A stretch of 64,000 nt of DNA from positions 78,007,193 through 78,071,192 of the forward strand of contig OX465579.1 in NCBI GenBank assembly GCA_950022655.1. The letters are read 5' to 3'. Position numbers and translations under genes: made by a program. Below are positions 23,001 to 38,000 of the stretch, in pieces. Under the pieces are notes generated by a model. The model ran no database searches and was not told the origin of the DNA. It saw nothing but the letters and a program-made list of their open reading frames with translations. The number at the start of each line of letters is the position of its first letter. The stretch's first letter is position 1. This DNA comes from Alentia gelatinosa. Lineage: Eukaryota; Annelida; Polychaeta; Phyllodocida; Polynoidae.

Positions 23001-26000
23001 GATACAAAAAGCAAATATCAGGAAGGTGCAAAATCGTAGACGTAAGTCTAGACATGCCAATCCACCACGCACCGTAAGGGGTAGACCCCCTGTTTTCATC
23101 GGTGCCTAACCACAGAGATGTGGTCAACTGTCCCGATATTAGGTGACATCCGACGCGATTTTGATTTTGTATCCTGAAGTGCATCGTAGACCATATCGCA
23201 GTAGGTGGACAACGGGCTTTATTGTATGAATTCTAAAAGTCATTGGCAAAGAAGAGGTGGCATGTAGGACCTTGAATTATTCCGACAGAATCTCATCAGG
23301 GTCCTTGGTTATGTTCTCAAATTATGTGGCAATTCACGTGACATTGCTGTTTCAGTAATAAAGTGTCCAAGGTAAGCACCCACTACTTGTGACATGGCTC
23401 CGTCATGGCTATCAATCGAAATTAATGCATTATAGCCTTCTCAGAATGTTGGGAACTTCGATTTGGTGGAATGTCAGAGTATGAGACTAAGTACTAAAAT
23501 ATTCTAGTGTATCGGAATGCTTGCTGTAGTGTGTCGGAAGGTCAGTGGGTCCCTTGCCTTTATGGTAATCACTGATACAACTACCTGTGTTTCCATGTTC
23601 CCTTTTCCATGGCTACGACAGACATGCTGCTACTACGGGAAGTGTCGGCGGCCGTGTTTGGCCAAGCGTTAGCGGGGCACCACGCAATGCTCACCCTCAA
23701 CCTGACGGTACAGAATGCAAACCCGCTGTACGCCTTACCACAGCCCAGTCCCTACCACATCCAGAGCGGCATGGCCACGGGGACCACCGCCTGGGCCTAT
23801 AGTGTCCAGGTATGTGTAGCTCCGTTCTCTAAGATTTGAACTTGTTTTGTCATCATTTAGGGGCCATACATGAAGTACATACATATGCAGAGTGAGGTAA
23901 AAGAAATATTGAGAAATTTTGCGTATATCCCCTGGTAAATCGAATGTGCACAAGATCAAGGCGAGGTGAGGCTAAAATTGTTAAGAAATGTTGCGAAGAC
24001 CTTCTGATTTTACATAGAATCAGGTTACCGCATAAAACCACCCTGCACATCAGTGGGTCGACATCATAGTCTCCTGACTTGTCTTGCAGGTCTCCGCGTT
24101 GACAGACGACCTGGAGCTCCCCCTGTCGACGTCAGACGGTGTGACGTACCCGGCCTGGTATCACAGGTCCATCCGACACGGTCACGTGATCACCTTCCCG
24201 GGCGTGCTGGTGAGGACGACGGACGTGCTGGGCCAGGCAGCCTGCCTCGCCGTTCACACGCTGCGGGTAACGCTCAAACCCGGTGAGAGCTTTTATCCAC
24301 CCCTAATATAAAATCCCATAGGCTTAACATTGACTTTCCGTATGCGCCCGTATTTCGCATACTGATAAAAAATCGCTCCTAGGAGCGTACAAAAAATGGA
24401 CCAATCAGAGATCAGCAGCTGAAAGTAGTTCCAAGTGCCTTCAGAGCAGCAAGGAGAGCTATATGGAGGACTTCAGAAAGTTTTTATCATGTTTTTTGTT
24501 ATTATCCTCACATAAAAATATCGTTCACAGGGGGTAGGATAAAATCAAAACCTTATTCGTTTTATCGCCTCATGATATCACTACGCCAAACTCCAGTCGT
24601 CGCATACGGGAGCCCAGATTAAAACTCATCCGGTTTTACGATATTACAACAAGGATCATTGACCCCAGTGACCTTTACTACTACTTTAAGTCTAGTGTAG
24701 TGCCAAAAACGGTTATCCTGCCAAAAATAGTAATTATTGCCCACTATTATCTTGTGCGCAGGCGCGAATATGCGCAGTGATGAAGTCCGTGATTGGAGAA
24801 TCACAAGAGGATGAAGTACAACTACAGTTACTTTGAGCGGGAAAAAATTGTACGTAATCATGACGTAATAACGTCATTTAACGACATGACCCCCAATAGT
24901 CCGTTAAATATGACCGGAAGAGGGTGTACACAGACATGCGTGTATAGAGTGGGCAATAATTAGGCACCACTTTTGGCAGGGTAACCGTTTTTGGCACTAC
25001 ACCAGTCTACATACAGCATTGTCCCTAGTGACCTCTACTACTACTTTAGGTCCGGTCTACATATAGCATTGTTCCCAGTGACCTCTATTATTATTTTAGC
25101 TACTGATCATTAGAATTACTACGCATCGCCTTGACCCCAATGACCTCTGCTACTTCTTTGGCCACCTCCACATTAGAGGTCATCGCATTGATCTATCAAC
25201 TCAGCAGCCGCACCTTCAGCCATACCAGCCCTGAAATTATCACGATCTAAGTGCAAGGACTGACAGTTGATATTGGCCAAGATATTCATCTAAATTAGAC
25301 GCTGTCTAGAGGAGTTTCCGAATCAGACTTCTATCTGATGCTCCTTTTGTTATATAGAGATCCTGGATATTTGTTCTTGGGAAGACTTTTTATGTATAAA
25401 TAAATTCCTAATCAATAAGCATATACCAGTTTGTTTCTACACTGATACTAGACAATCTGCTCTTACTTTATAGCTATGTATTTAGAGGTGGTTTTCCAGT
25501 AGAACCTCTCTATTTCTTAAGTCCAGCCATTTTGTTCACGATTTCTCGCTGATTTCCTAATTGCACACCACCTGAGTGTTGATATTAAACGACTGTTCAT
25601 CTCTCAATGGAAATGAGGGGTGAATATTTTACCTATGTTATGAGTGGTGTATCCAGAGTTTTTCTTATATGGAAATGAAATGAATCAAGATGATTAAAAA
25701 CATCAAGTATAATGATTACTTGATTTCTCTTTGTAGGCCTTGGAGTTTATGATCTTAACATGGGCGACAACGTTCTTGAGGTCCCATTCACCCCGGATTA
25801 TAAAAGATGTATCCCAGATGGTGGTAAGAATTGCTTTCTGATGGTTATTATCTTTGCTGTTATGATTGTCTATTGTGTTATTCACAGTCAGTAAGTTGAT
25901 TGTTTACCAAGCTACATCCAGGCATTTTGAAATAAAGATAAACACCTCGTTCAGAATGCCTCAAGTAAATGCCTTTTGGTAAAGTAAAGTTTTATTGACT

Positions 26001-29000
26001 AAATAGATTCATCAAACACAATGACGATCTTCCATCCAAAAAGGATAAGGTAGCAACGAGGGTGTCAGTGAAATATCTGGGATTTTTTAAAACTTTATTT
26101 TCATTCAATTTCAGAACATTGGTCTTAAATTCTAAAGGATTAAAGCATGGATGCATGTTAGTAAATTGATTTCAGTTATACAGTGCATTTCTTCCTGGGA
26201 CATGAACTATAAACTAGGTTTAGAGAAACAGCCTTCCCTAGTTGCCACTCTTGTCGTACAAACAAACTCATCTCTTTCCCTTATAGCGCCCACCAGCCAG
26301 CTGCGCCTGGACCGGTTCTTCCTGCTACCGTTGATGCACGTTGACCTCCCGTCTCCCATCGCCGTCGACGTGAGCCTCCTGCGCGGCGCCAACCTCCAGC
26401 TACCCCTCATCTCCGTGGACCTGCTGCTGTCCCGGGCCCGCCTGCCCGCACCATCCGCCGCCCCGCCCGGCCCTCCCCCCGCCGCCGCCCGCCTCTGGCA
26501 CCGCTTCCTGCTGGCAGCGGGGGACCCGGCCCAGGACCGCACGCTGACTATCTGGAGGCTCTCCGGCCTGGAGATGGCCCCGGGCCCGCTGGAGGACCGC
26601 GCCTATTGTGGCCTGGTGTGGGCGGTGGTGGTAGTGGATGCGGAGGATGCCGTGGAGGAGCCGGACGAGGCGGGGACCTTACACCTACAGCAGCGTCAGA
26701 CGGCCATCCAATGCCCCGGAGGTAAATACAGCTGTGTGAATGGAATGGGATTAGATGACGTGTTTAACGGATCAAAGAAGTGACAAGTATCACGAGATTC
26801 GGTTTCAAATCGGCTTAATTTAGGTGAAACACCTGCTTATATTCAAGCACCAACACCCTATGGCGTTGTTCACTAGGGGTAGGATGATACCCATTGTATA
26901 TTATTATACACCTGTGTCTATTAAATACTGCCCGCTGCTAGGGGTGCAGTAACAATAATGTTGGTGCCCGCTGTGACTGCAACTTTAACATAGAGTTTTT
27001 AATTCCGCCTATGGCGTCAAGCCGTATGAAATCGGCGACTGACCAAGAACGATAAACGTTTCGCCCACAGTAAAGACGTTTCCTAATATTACATTCCTCC
27101 TTAAACCAATCGCTAAATATATCCCATATTGATCCCTACGTACAGATGTGCTGGGCGTGTCCGGTGTGGAGTTACACACCACCGATGGTCAGCTAACTGA
27201 AGGCCGCTCCACCCCCTTCACTCTCACCGCCATCGTCACCTGTATGATGCCCGACTGCCACCTGCCGGCCGGCCAGGACAACCTCAGCTTCCTCCTCTCC
27301 TCACAACGCAGCGCCACCAGCGACCATGTCCTCCCCCTGGTGGTGATCGCCGGAAGTTCCTCGCGGTACCGGGTGCGCCCTGGGCTGGATACCGTCTTCC
27401 GGTACACGGGGCACTCCCGGAAGTTCACCATAGAAGGACAGACCCAGGTTTGTTTCGGAACCAGTGCTTGTCGCTGCACTGTGTCTCCTGTGTCCCTAGC
27501 GGATGACCCTGAAACCAGCGTAAACTCAGTAGGCTTTTATTTGGCGTGATGGTGGACGATTGGGCTATTATTGGGCATGGCATAGGTACATGAGCTAGTT
27601 ATTGGCATTCAGGACTATATTTACTCACAACAGCAAAGGACATAACAAAAATCGACACTTCTAAATTTATGTTTTGCGCATGGCTAAAAATATATCTTAA
27701 GAGAGAAAGTGCATCTAGGTCAAGGCATCCAAAAAGGATTCACGGGATTGAGTTTTTCTCTACACAAGAGTCTCCCACTAAGTCATTTCCATCTCCATGC
27801 ATAGGCCTGGCCAAGCATGTCTCTATGCTGGGCAGAAACTCCAAGCAGGTCCTTTCAAAATCATACCTTTTTACCACAAAATATCATTTTTGGCTAGTAT
27901 TAGGTGTGTCTTCGATATATTTTCAGCAAGACTAACTGTCGATGAAACTTGTTTGATCACGTAGAAACACCCGTGGGAGTTGCGCATTTATGAACCAAAT
28001 GAGTGTCAGATTCTCTCTCAATTTGAGCGTCCACCCACCCCACCACCTCCCGGTTTCTTGCTGGCGCCCCTACTCGTCGAACGCTGAACAATAGTAAACT
28101 CAAAACCAGCTGCCCTATATCACTGGCCTGACCAAGTTCCAGACCACAGACATTTAACCTTCTGCTGGTGTAATTGATGTCCAGCAGTAGACCATTCAGA
28201 CCTATTAGCTCTGCCCTTATCGCGATTTCGGTCCAGATACTGACAGTTGATATTGGCCAAAATATTCATTTAAATCAAACGGGGCTTTAGGGGAGGTTTC
28301 ACGATGGAAATCTATCTGCTGCTCCCTTTGTTATATATGGTAGAATACCATGGCCATATAAAAGAGAAACGAGATTTGTTTGACATCCTTTACAAAATGA
28401 GGCCGTAAGGCTGGGTTCCGTAAATAAAGGCAATTGTTCAAAAGAGTGGCGTCTAAAAAGACTCTTGTTACCTACCATTTATAAAACAGTTAAATTTGTC
28501 GGATCTGGTAGGAGTTTCACCCCCAATTAGAGCCAGCCAGAGCCTGACCTTTGTATGAAGAGTGAAGCACCAGTAGATTGGGATTCTCGTGTAAGGAAAT
28601 TCTCGAACCTGCTATTCTCTTTTGTATTTCTCTACTGAGATGCGCTTTTCCTCTTATCATTCATTTCTAGCCATGTCGGATAAATAATTTGGACTTGTAG
28701 TTTTCTGATCTCCTTAAGCTGAGAGAAGGCAATGAGAGTATAAGGCCCGGCGTCCACCTACTACGATAGAATCGTAGACCTCCCGATGTGACACCGATAT
28801 AAAATGTCAAAATCGGTGCCATATCGGGAAGGTGCAAAATCGTAGACATATGTCTAGACAAGCCAATCCACCATGCGTTGTATGGGGGTTTTATCGGCGT
28901 CTAATCGCAGAAATGTGGTCAACTGCCCCGATATCAGGTAACCTTCCAACGCGATTTAGATTTTTTATCGGGAGGTGCATCGTAGACGATATCGGTGCCA

Positions 29001-32000
29001 TATCGTAGTAGGTGGACGCCGGGCCTTAAGGTCTTGCTATTGTCAGTCCTACAGTTTTGAATGCCGGTGACTAACTTAGGTAAATGTGTCATGGCAAATA
29101 TTACCTGTTTGTCTGCTGTCACGTTAAATATGCCACCTTAGTAATGTGTCCAACTTCCAACAGAAGTGTTCATTGGCTGTCGCAATGAAATCACTAGAAT
29201 TATGTATAACCCTGATATGTTGTACCATCAATACCTGAGATTTATTATATTGATAAACAGATGCTAGGTAGTGGTTTTATCTATCAATATGGTTGATATC
29301 CTATAGTAGGGCTTGTATTCTGTGTAGCTGAGGGCATAGAGGGTTTGTGAAAGCAATAATCACATTGTAAACTGTAGGTATCTCAGCAGCTTCGCCTCAT
29401 ACATTGATTTGATAGGCTGAAAACCAATATACCTTTCCTATATCTGTTCTCTTTTAATAAGACACTGATGTTTACATGTTGTAGCTGCCGAACACTGGCT
29501 GTGGACCTGATGGCAAAGTGGAACTTACACTCGAGGTTCGTCTGGGAGCTGCCCTCATGCACCAACACTATGACACCGTGCCCGAGAATAACATCTTCAC
29601 CTTCACCTATGCATGTGTACCAGGTAAATCCCACTCTAAAATCCTGTGTATCAACCCTTGACTATAACTCATATTGTGATGTATCACAACACATGTATCA
29701 AACCTACACCACGACACCGTTCCCGAGAAAAACATCCTCACCTTCATCTATGCTTGAGTACCAGTTAAACCTTACTCAATCATTACCACGATTGTAAGCA
29801 ACCTATGTTATGTACAAGCATGCTTATCTATCGTAAGGAATGTGTGAAACAAATATGGTATGGTGGCCAGAGACAACATGTTACTTTTACTGTGTTGTCT
29901 CGTGTACACCTTACTAATTAATACCATTTGTAAATAATGGACCTTCCGTTATATCCCTACCAGGACTTGGTGGTCCCACACCTATTGGTTATAAAGTAGT
30001 GTAAAAGCGTAGAGAGGGGTAGGATAAAATCAAAACCAAATTCGTTTTAATCTTAGCTCCCGTATGTGACCCTTAGAGTTTTGGTTCCGGATTTCACTCG
30101 GCTCTGCTTCGTGATATCACTACGCCAAACTCCAGTCGTCACATACGGGAGCCCAGATTAAAACTCATCCAGTTTTACGAAAGTATATTACAATGTCAGT
30201 CTTCTGTCGGTATAGACGTGTGGAATGAGTGAAAACAAGGTTTCCATTGAACCCTCACCGATTATTTGTTTCTGACGTGGAGTTGGTGGCTAAAACAGAC
30301 AGGCTTTTCGGTTACGTTTACAACTGCTGACAGAAAATGCACCCATATAATATGGGGAGAATAGAAATCGGTCGGTACTGATTATCGATTACATGTTGTT
30401 TATATAAGACATACCTTCTCCTATATCTCAGGGGATTTGGTGATCGCACACGTATTGCATATAAATGACAGACGTCTCGCATACCTCAGGGTACTACTAC
30501 AGGGTTTGGTGGTCTCATACGTATTGTACATATTCTCCTATATCTCAGGGTACTACCAGGATCTAGTAGTCACACACTTCGAGACGCTCCTCCCTACAGA
30601 CAGCGTCCCGCATGGCGCCACCGTCGGCTTCTCGTTCGCGCTCAGCGTGACCGGTGGCGCCATCTCGGGGACGGACGCGGCGCCCCCTGCTGGGCCCTTC
30701 ACAGTACAGCTCCACCTGTCGACGAGACCTGAACCCGGGGAGGGCGACCTTGACCTAATGTACGAGATGACACCAGACGTGGGGCTCACCCTCGGCGGGA
30801 CTCTCGATCCTGATAACCCGATAGAAGTGGCTGATCTACAGGGTACGTGCAGTGGAGTGTCTGATGTGCTTGGTCTTTGCTGTGCTGTTAGTTTTTGTTT
30901 TGTTTTGTTGTTGTTGTCTTTTTTAATCAAAATAGTTCGCCTTAGGGGCGATATTCCATTGGTTATCGTATTATATGATCATCACCCTTTTTTGTATAAA
31001 CTATAATCTTTATTCATTTATTTATTGATTATACAGTCCTTCCAATGAATGCACAGTACAATGTATCATAATATTACACATAACCTTATTTTACAGAACA
31101 ATATTGCTGAATAGAATGAGATGTTAATGAGTTACCTGATATTTACTGTATCTTATTCCTTATGCTTCTTATGTCTCAGTGGATATTATAGACAAGAGAT
31201 CAACTCAAAGTATACCTCCATGTATTTCAATGCATTTTTTCCTCATGTAGACCATAGAATGTCATGTTTTTAGGGTGGTATGACTAGTAACCTTTTCTAG
31301 GAGGGCAGGGATCTTATTCTGGAAAGGGTTTTATGCACAAAAGCTCACAGTACGTGAATTTCAGATGGATCGTTCAAGCACACGGATGTAGGCCTATACC
31401 CATATAATAATCATATAAAATTTCGAACAGACGTTGTACAGACTTTGAATAACTGGCAAAAGATAGTCAAAGTGCTGCAGTACGATAGGGAGCAATGTAA
31501 TCAATGTCCGTGGGCAGTATCGCAGTACGAGAATGCCGTTACATGATCCCTTAATTTCTCCACAGCAGGAGTTCTACTCAACTGGTATTTATTTTAATGA
31601 AATTTCTTTTTTACATATACCTGTATATAAATTGTTGTTTTTTTATCTTTGATAGAATGGTTTTCATTTTGATAATCTCTTGCCTCATATTGCTTATTCA
31701 TAACTTACATGTCATCTTTGAGGACATTGAATTCCATGTGGAGAATACTAGTAAGCGCAGGTCTATCATTTCAATGGTGAACCATTGACACTGAGTTTCT
31801 TCTTGCTTTGCAGTGATTCACTAATTATTTTGGGTTTTACTTACATCATGATGCCTTTGTCTACCTCAGGTGTGACGTTGCCTGACGGTCTCTGTGGATG
31901 GTGGTATCTCCATCTGAAAGTCTCCTGCAGTGAGATTGATAATGAAAGGTCAATGTTCAACAACCGGCAAAGCGTTAGACTCCACATCATATGTCAATCA

Positions 32001-35000
32001 GGTATGTGTCGTTGAAAGGGGTCAGCATGAAACTCTGTATCATATAGGAAGAGAGTTGCTGTAGTTGTATGTAAAGACTGTTTTCATATTGTTATGCCCT
32101 TTATAATGCTGTGATTTTACGTTCTACTGACTTTTGGCCGTACCCCATATATACGTCAGTGTGACATACGGCCAAGTAGAATTACAGATACAGAAGCAAA
32201 TCGGATTAAATATACAATATTATCTTACCCCTGGTATTTTCTCTCTATAAACTCAACATTGGGAACTCATATCCAACGCGCATTAGATATTTAGGAAAAA
32301 TTTGCAATGGGGGATTATGTCAATTATGTAAGCCCATTAGTCAATGTGAAGGATGAGATATATTCAGAAACCTATTCAAGTATAGGGACAGAGCCCGATC
32401 CAATCTCGTTTGAATCGATCACTACATAATTCACGCGGCTTCGCCTTGTGAATTACACACCATTCAAATTCGATGGGATACGAGCTCTGACCCTAAAGAT
32501 TTCTTGTCCTAAAGGTTTCCTGTATATCATCATCATTTTGTTTTGCATGTCGTCTTCTTCACTTCGTTGACGCGCAGTGATATATGAGCAAATGCGAGGA
32601 TATCTAGTAGCATCAACTAGAATGAGAAAGCAGGTTATATGCGAATCCATCCAGATATTGTAAAACTGGTGAATATATAAATGACGCACTTAACGATATC
32701 ATTTTCAGCATATTTTGATAGCAGCCAAATGTTCAACATCACTTTTACAAAAGTAAAACCAGTTACTGGTAAATTGATTACTTACATGATACCAAATGCT
32801 AAAGTGTATAGCCGTGATTTAACCAACAAATCAAACCATATATGATTACCTATATCATTTGGGACCATATTTAAACCAGCGTGACTTGGTACGAGGCGTT
32901 ATCCCTAATATTCAAGCGCTTTCGCTAAGTCTGTCCTTTAAAGAGCATCCATAAGTGTTGAATAAAGTTGTTCCACATCCCTCCTGGATCTCGTTGGTAT
33001 TCAGAAAAGGCTCTTCATGTAACATTATTCAACAGGCCCCAGTTTCCCTCTGAGAGTAAGACCCTGCCTGCCATACTCATCATTATCGTCGGATGTGATC
33101 TGTGTCATGTTATCCTCTACTCCTCCTCACCTCGCAGACTTACTGGCGGTTGAGGACGCGGTCCTGACGAGTCCAGCCTCAATCTGGGAGGACGTTACAA
33201 CGAGGCTGATGTTTGACGTCACTGTCACCGATCCCAGCATGCACTCTCTGTTAGCGTGTCGCCCCCTCTGCCGGTCGCTGGAGTTGTTCATCGCACTGTC
33301 CGTGGACGCAGTTTGGGACGTTGACAAAGATTGGAGAATTGACGTGGATGAAAGTCGTCTGCCACCAGGTGAACGTCATAGGTTTTCCACCAGTAACACG
33401 AATCTATAGAAGTAGTAAGGGGTCGTTTCTTCAGCCAAAACATCTTTCTGGCGGCAACAAATATGCCTCTTCCTTGTGTAAAATAAAGATTGTTGGCCTC
33501 ATTCACAAACCTCCCTACGCACATCCCCCAGCTTCATTCCATGCCCAACACAGATATGTTTTCCATGTTTTCCCAATCTCTCATAGGCAACAAAATTCCA
33601 CATGAAAAATAAGCATATCCCTTATTAACTCCCAAACCATTAGATGTATGTTTATCATTTGCATCATATGCGTACTTGATACGATGAACTTAACATGGAC
33701 GGTAATATGAAAAAGCTCCTCATGCTCAGAGATGGTGCTGGCGTTGTCGATGGGGCTGCAACCTGGAGGTTCGCTAATGCTGAAGGGGATCGTGTCTAAG
33801 GAGTTCAGTCTGGCACCTTCTGCCTGCGCCGCGGTGCACTTTGCCATCGTGGGTGTTCTACCGTACGGCGGCCACCAGCTGCATGTGGATAAGACGACGG
33901 AAGACAACTACGCCGCCGTCCCGCTACCACTTCGCTGTACAGGTAGATAATCTATCATAAATAGAAGCATTTATAGATCAAAGATTTTCCTACTTTCACG
34001 GCGCAATAGATTTATTCATACAAATAAGTCCTGATGGGGCACTGATCTTATTCTCTTATTTAAGAGATGGCAGCTTTTTCCTTGTGTTGGTAAATTATTG
34101 GCATAATGATTTGTTTTCATTAGCCAGCGTAGCTCTTTTGTCTATCATTTGAACTTCCATTATTGTTGCATGATTTTAATTCATCATGTTTGAAAGTATA
34201 CACGTTACTAATCACTCGTCGATGTTGTCTATTATATATAAATAGTGCAGATACGGGGGTACATTTTGGCGAAATAATTGTATTCTTTATTTGATTTAAA
34301 AATAGGTTCTTCATATCCCTAATGCATGAATTGATAATTCTACACTAACAAAAACAAGGAAAATAACATATTGATATGTGTAGCCTCCTTTTCAATGAGT
34401 GAACGTAAATCGTTCTTTCGTAGACACACAGTAAAATCCAGCTTAAGGGGATACCCTCATTTCCGAGCAGATTATAAGCGGGGTTTTCAGTCTGTTGATG
34501 GTCAGGTAGTATATAATACCTTTATACCGAGATACTCATATATGGCATAGAGAACTATCATAACTACAAATTCTCCCCACAGATGGCTACGTGCCGCTGG
34601 GGGCCTGCGCAGGCTGTTTGAAATAAACACTTAATAGGCTATAAAATTGTCTATCATTGCTGGGTTTCCCCTAAAGCAGCATGTAGATGATAATGAATAC
34701 GTTATGGCCTATTGTAATGGCCTATCTTTTCGTTGTATGTTATTCTGTAGCATGTATTCTTATGTGATTCAGGCATCATTGATCTGAGCCTTGATCAGCT
34801 GACGATACTGTTCGGTGGCAACACGTACCTCATCACCGTCCACCTTCTGACAGCCTCTTACGAGCCTATCGGTACGTATAAGTCTAATTGTATACTAACC
34901 CTTTAACTGCAGCATGGTGCCCCCAGGCATTACATGGCCTACTGCAACATGGTGCAGCCAGGCCTTACAGGGCCTACTGCAGCATGGTGCCCCCAGGCAT

Positions 35001-38000
35001 TATCAGGCCTACTGCAACATGGTGCCCCCAGGCATTACCGGGCCTGTTGCAGCATGGTGTCACCAAGCATTACCGGGCCTACTGCAGCATGGTGCCCCCA
35101 GGCATTACCGGGCCTGCTGCAACATGGTGCCCCCAGGCATTACTGGGCCTACTGCAATATAGTGCAGCCAGGCATTACCAAGCCTACTGCAGCATGGTGC
35201 CCCCAGGAATTACCAGACCTACTGCAGCATGGTGCCCCCAGGCATTACCAGGCCTACTGCAGCATGGTGCCCCCAGGCATTACTGGGCCTACTGCAACAT
35301 GGTGCAGCCGGGCCTTACTTACCGGGCCTACTGCAGCATAGTGCCCCCAGGCATTATCGGGCCTACTGCAGCACAACGCCTCCAGGTATTACTGGGCCTA
35401 CTGCAACATAGTGTTGCCAAGCATTACCAGGCCTACTACAACATGGTGCTGCCAGGCATTACCTACTGCAGCACAATGCCTCTAGGCATTACCGGGTCTA
35501 CTGCAGCACGATACCTCTAGGCATTCCAAGGCCTACTACAGCATGATGACTGCAGGTATTCTAAGGCCCACTGTAGCATCATAACTGCAGGTATTCACAG
35601 GCCTATTGTAAGTAAGTAAACCTTAACATTTCCACGTACCTTTTACGTAAAGATTTACGTAAATTCTCCCAAATAAATACGCAAATTTACTTTGTTAGAA
35701 TGTATTTTGTGTTTACTGGGTGAGAGCCAAACCAAGGGCGTCATATGTCCAGCGTGGGTGGGGGGAGAGGGGCTGAAGGTGGCAGAAGACCCTGTGTGTT
35801 TCTTGTCTGATCTTCTGATGGTCAGTTACATTAATGGGGTACATTTGTTTTTTTACCTGTGCCAAGGCTCTGTAAAGATACCTCATACCACCGCTGATAT
35901 TCTAGAGAATCTAAATCAATATAGGCAGTAAAAACTGTTGGTAATACAAGTTGAGAGCTATTGAATATTCATTTTATTATCGTCTCCACAGACACAACAC
36001 GCATACAGTTCTGGTTCTCTGCCGATGATCAGTTGAACCCCGATGAGGATCAGCTGCTGCAGTCCAGCTACGCCGTGCCCAGCACGCCGTCAGGCTCCAC
36101 TGACACGCAGCTAGAGGTCACCGTACAGCACGCTCCACTGAACCCAGCCCTCCAGGACTGGGTGTACCTCATCGCCAAGGTAGACCCCTATGACGAGGTC
36201 CCAGAGAGCAATGAGGCGAACAATGTACTGAGTTTGCAGCTAGAGGACACCATGATCATTCATAACTATGTCAATCCCACAGGCGGAGTCTTCCCAGCAG
36301 CGGGTACGTGGGATTTATGGGGGAGATTATAGCCTCAATTTCATTGACGTTTGAAGATTTGGGATTTAACACATTTTAACCTGTTAAGGACAACTGGTCC
36401 AGTGTGAATTTTGGCCTTGCCCGATTATTTCTTTGATATTGACAAATTGATTTTGACAAAGATATATTGATTCAATAAACGTTAGATATCTACATGATAT
36501 AGGTATCATATCGTCCTTGATATCATAAAGCAAATGGAATAATCATACTAAGGTTGGGGTAATTCATCTTGCATTTCCTCTAAGTTTTACTGGTTTATTT
36601 GTTTAAGATTTGCTGAGCTTGTCCTTGACTGCTGTGGATATTCCTGAACAAGTGTCTTTAGGAGAGACATTCCAAGCCAACATATCAATGCGTGTGGCAT
36701 GTTTGTTACCTAACCAAGTGGATTGTCCTGACCAGGCCACCAGTGTCACTCATAATGCCTCCACGCATTTTAATCTGCTCATTCTGGTATGTACATTCTA
36801 TTTATGATCATATTTATTAAGCATCGGTGCTTAAGACTATAACATGACACATAAACATGATTGAAAATTTGATTAATTTTAAACAAGAGCCTAGCGATAT
36901 TGCGAAAAATTAAAAACTCCATATACAGATTCCTGAGAGAGACCCACATTGATATACTACTCTCTTCTACACTTTACAACATATACCTGAAACCGACCCA
37001 CATTTATATATACTACTACTTTCTACACTTTACCACATGTACTTGAAACAACCCAAGATCTATATACTTCTACTTTCTACACTTTACCACATATTCCCGA
37101 GACAGACCCACCTTTATATATACTACTACCTGCTACACTTTACTACATATTCCTGAGACAGACCCACATATATATAACACTACCTGCTACACTTTACTAC
37201 ATATTCCTGAGACAGACCCACAATTATATACTACTACCTTCTACAATTTACCACATATTCCTGAGACAGACCCACAATTATATAACACTACCTTCTACAC
37301 TTTACCGCATATACCTGAGACAGACCCACATTTATATACTACTACCTTCTAAACTCTATCACATGTATCTCAGATTTACATACCGCTATATCTTCAGGTT
37401 CTCAATGGGTACCTGGAGGAGGTCGGTCACATGACACCAGGTCGGCTTGACCCTTATTGGATCTCCAAGGTCATCATGGACAACAATGACGGCACTGAGT
37501 TATCACCACCTACCGCATTTACATCGAGCTTTAGAACTAACAGAGGTAGATTGGTTAATTCTGAGGTTAGATTTTGATTCACAGTTTAACATAAACCTTC
37601 GTAGCTGAGACCATATGAGATAAGTACAGCATATCTATATTGGGAGAGAGAAACACAAGGAAAGAAACAAAGAAGCACTGTGAGAAAGGAAATGGAGTGA
37701 GAGAGAGACAGAATGAGGGAGAGATAGAGATAAAGAGACAGAGACCGGGAGAGAGATAAAGAGACAGATAGACAGAAAGAGAGAGAGACAGAGTGAGTGA
37801 GTGAGGGAGAGACAGAATGGGAAAGAGATAGAAACAGAGAATGAGGGAGACAGAAAGCTAATGATATCGTTTTTGGGTGTGTTACAGTGTTGCCCATAGA
37901 AGTGAAGGAGCAGTTCATGTTTAACGACTCTAAGGCGTGCTGGCAGGTCCGCTACCTGGCCATACAACTGGAGAAGGGTAACAGTGACCAGGTACAACTA

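Noticed and set aside
26151..26286. Upstream extension of the exon 12 ORF
   Set aside because: Intronic; the TTATAG acceptor at 26286 gives the phase that joins exon 11.
26207..26542. 111-residue antisense ORF rich in Arg/Gly/Ala
   Set aside because: Shadow of GC-rich exon 12.
34888..35520. 210-residue ORF and overlapping ORFs
   Set aside because: Translation of a 35-bp minisatellite; open in three frames, repeating every 35 codons.
37586..37997. Ser/Leu-rich antisense ORFs
   Set aside because: Arise from the purine tract; no domain features.
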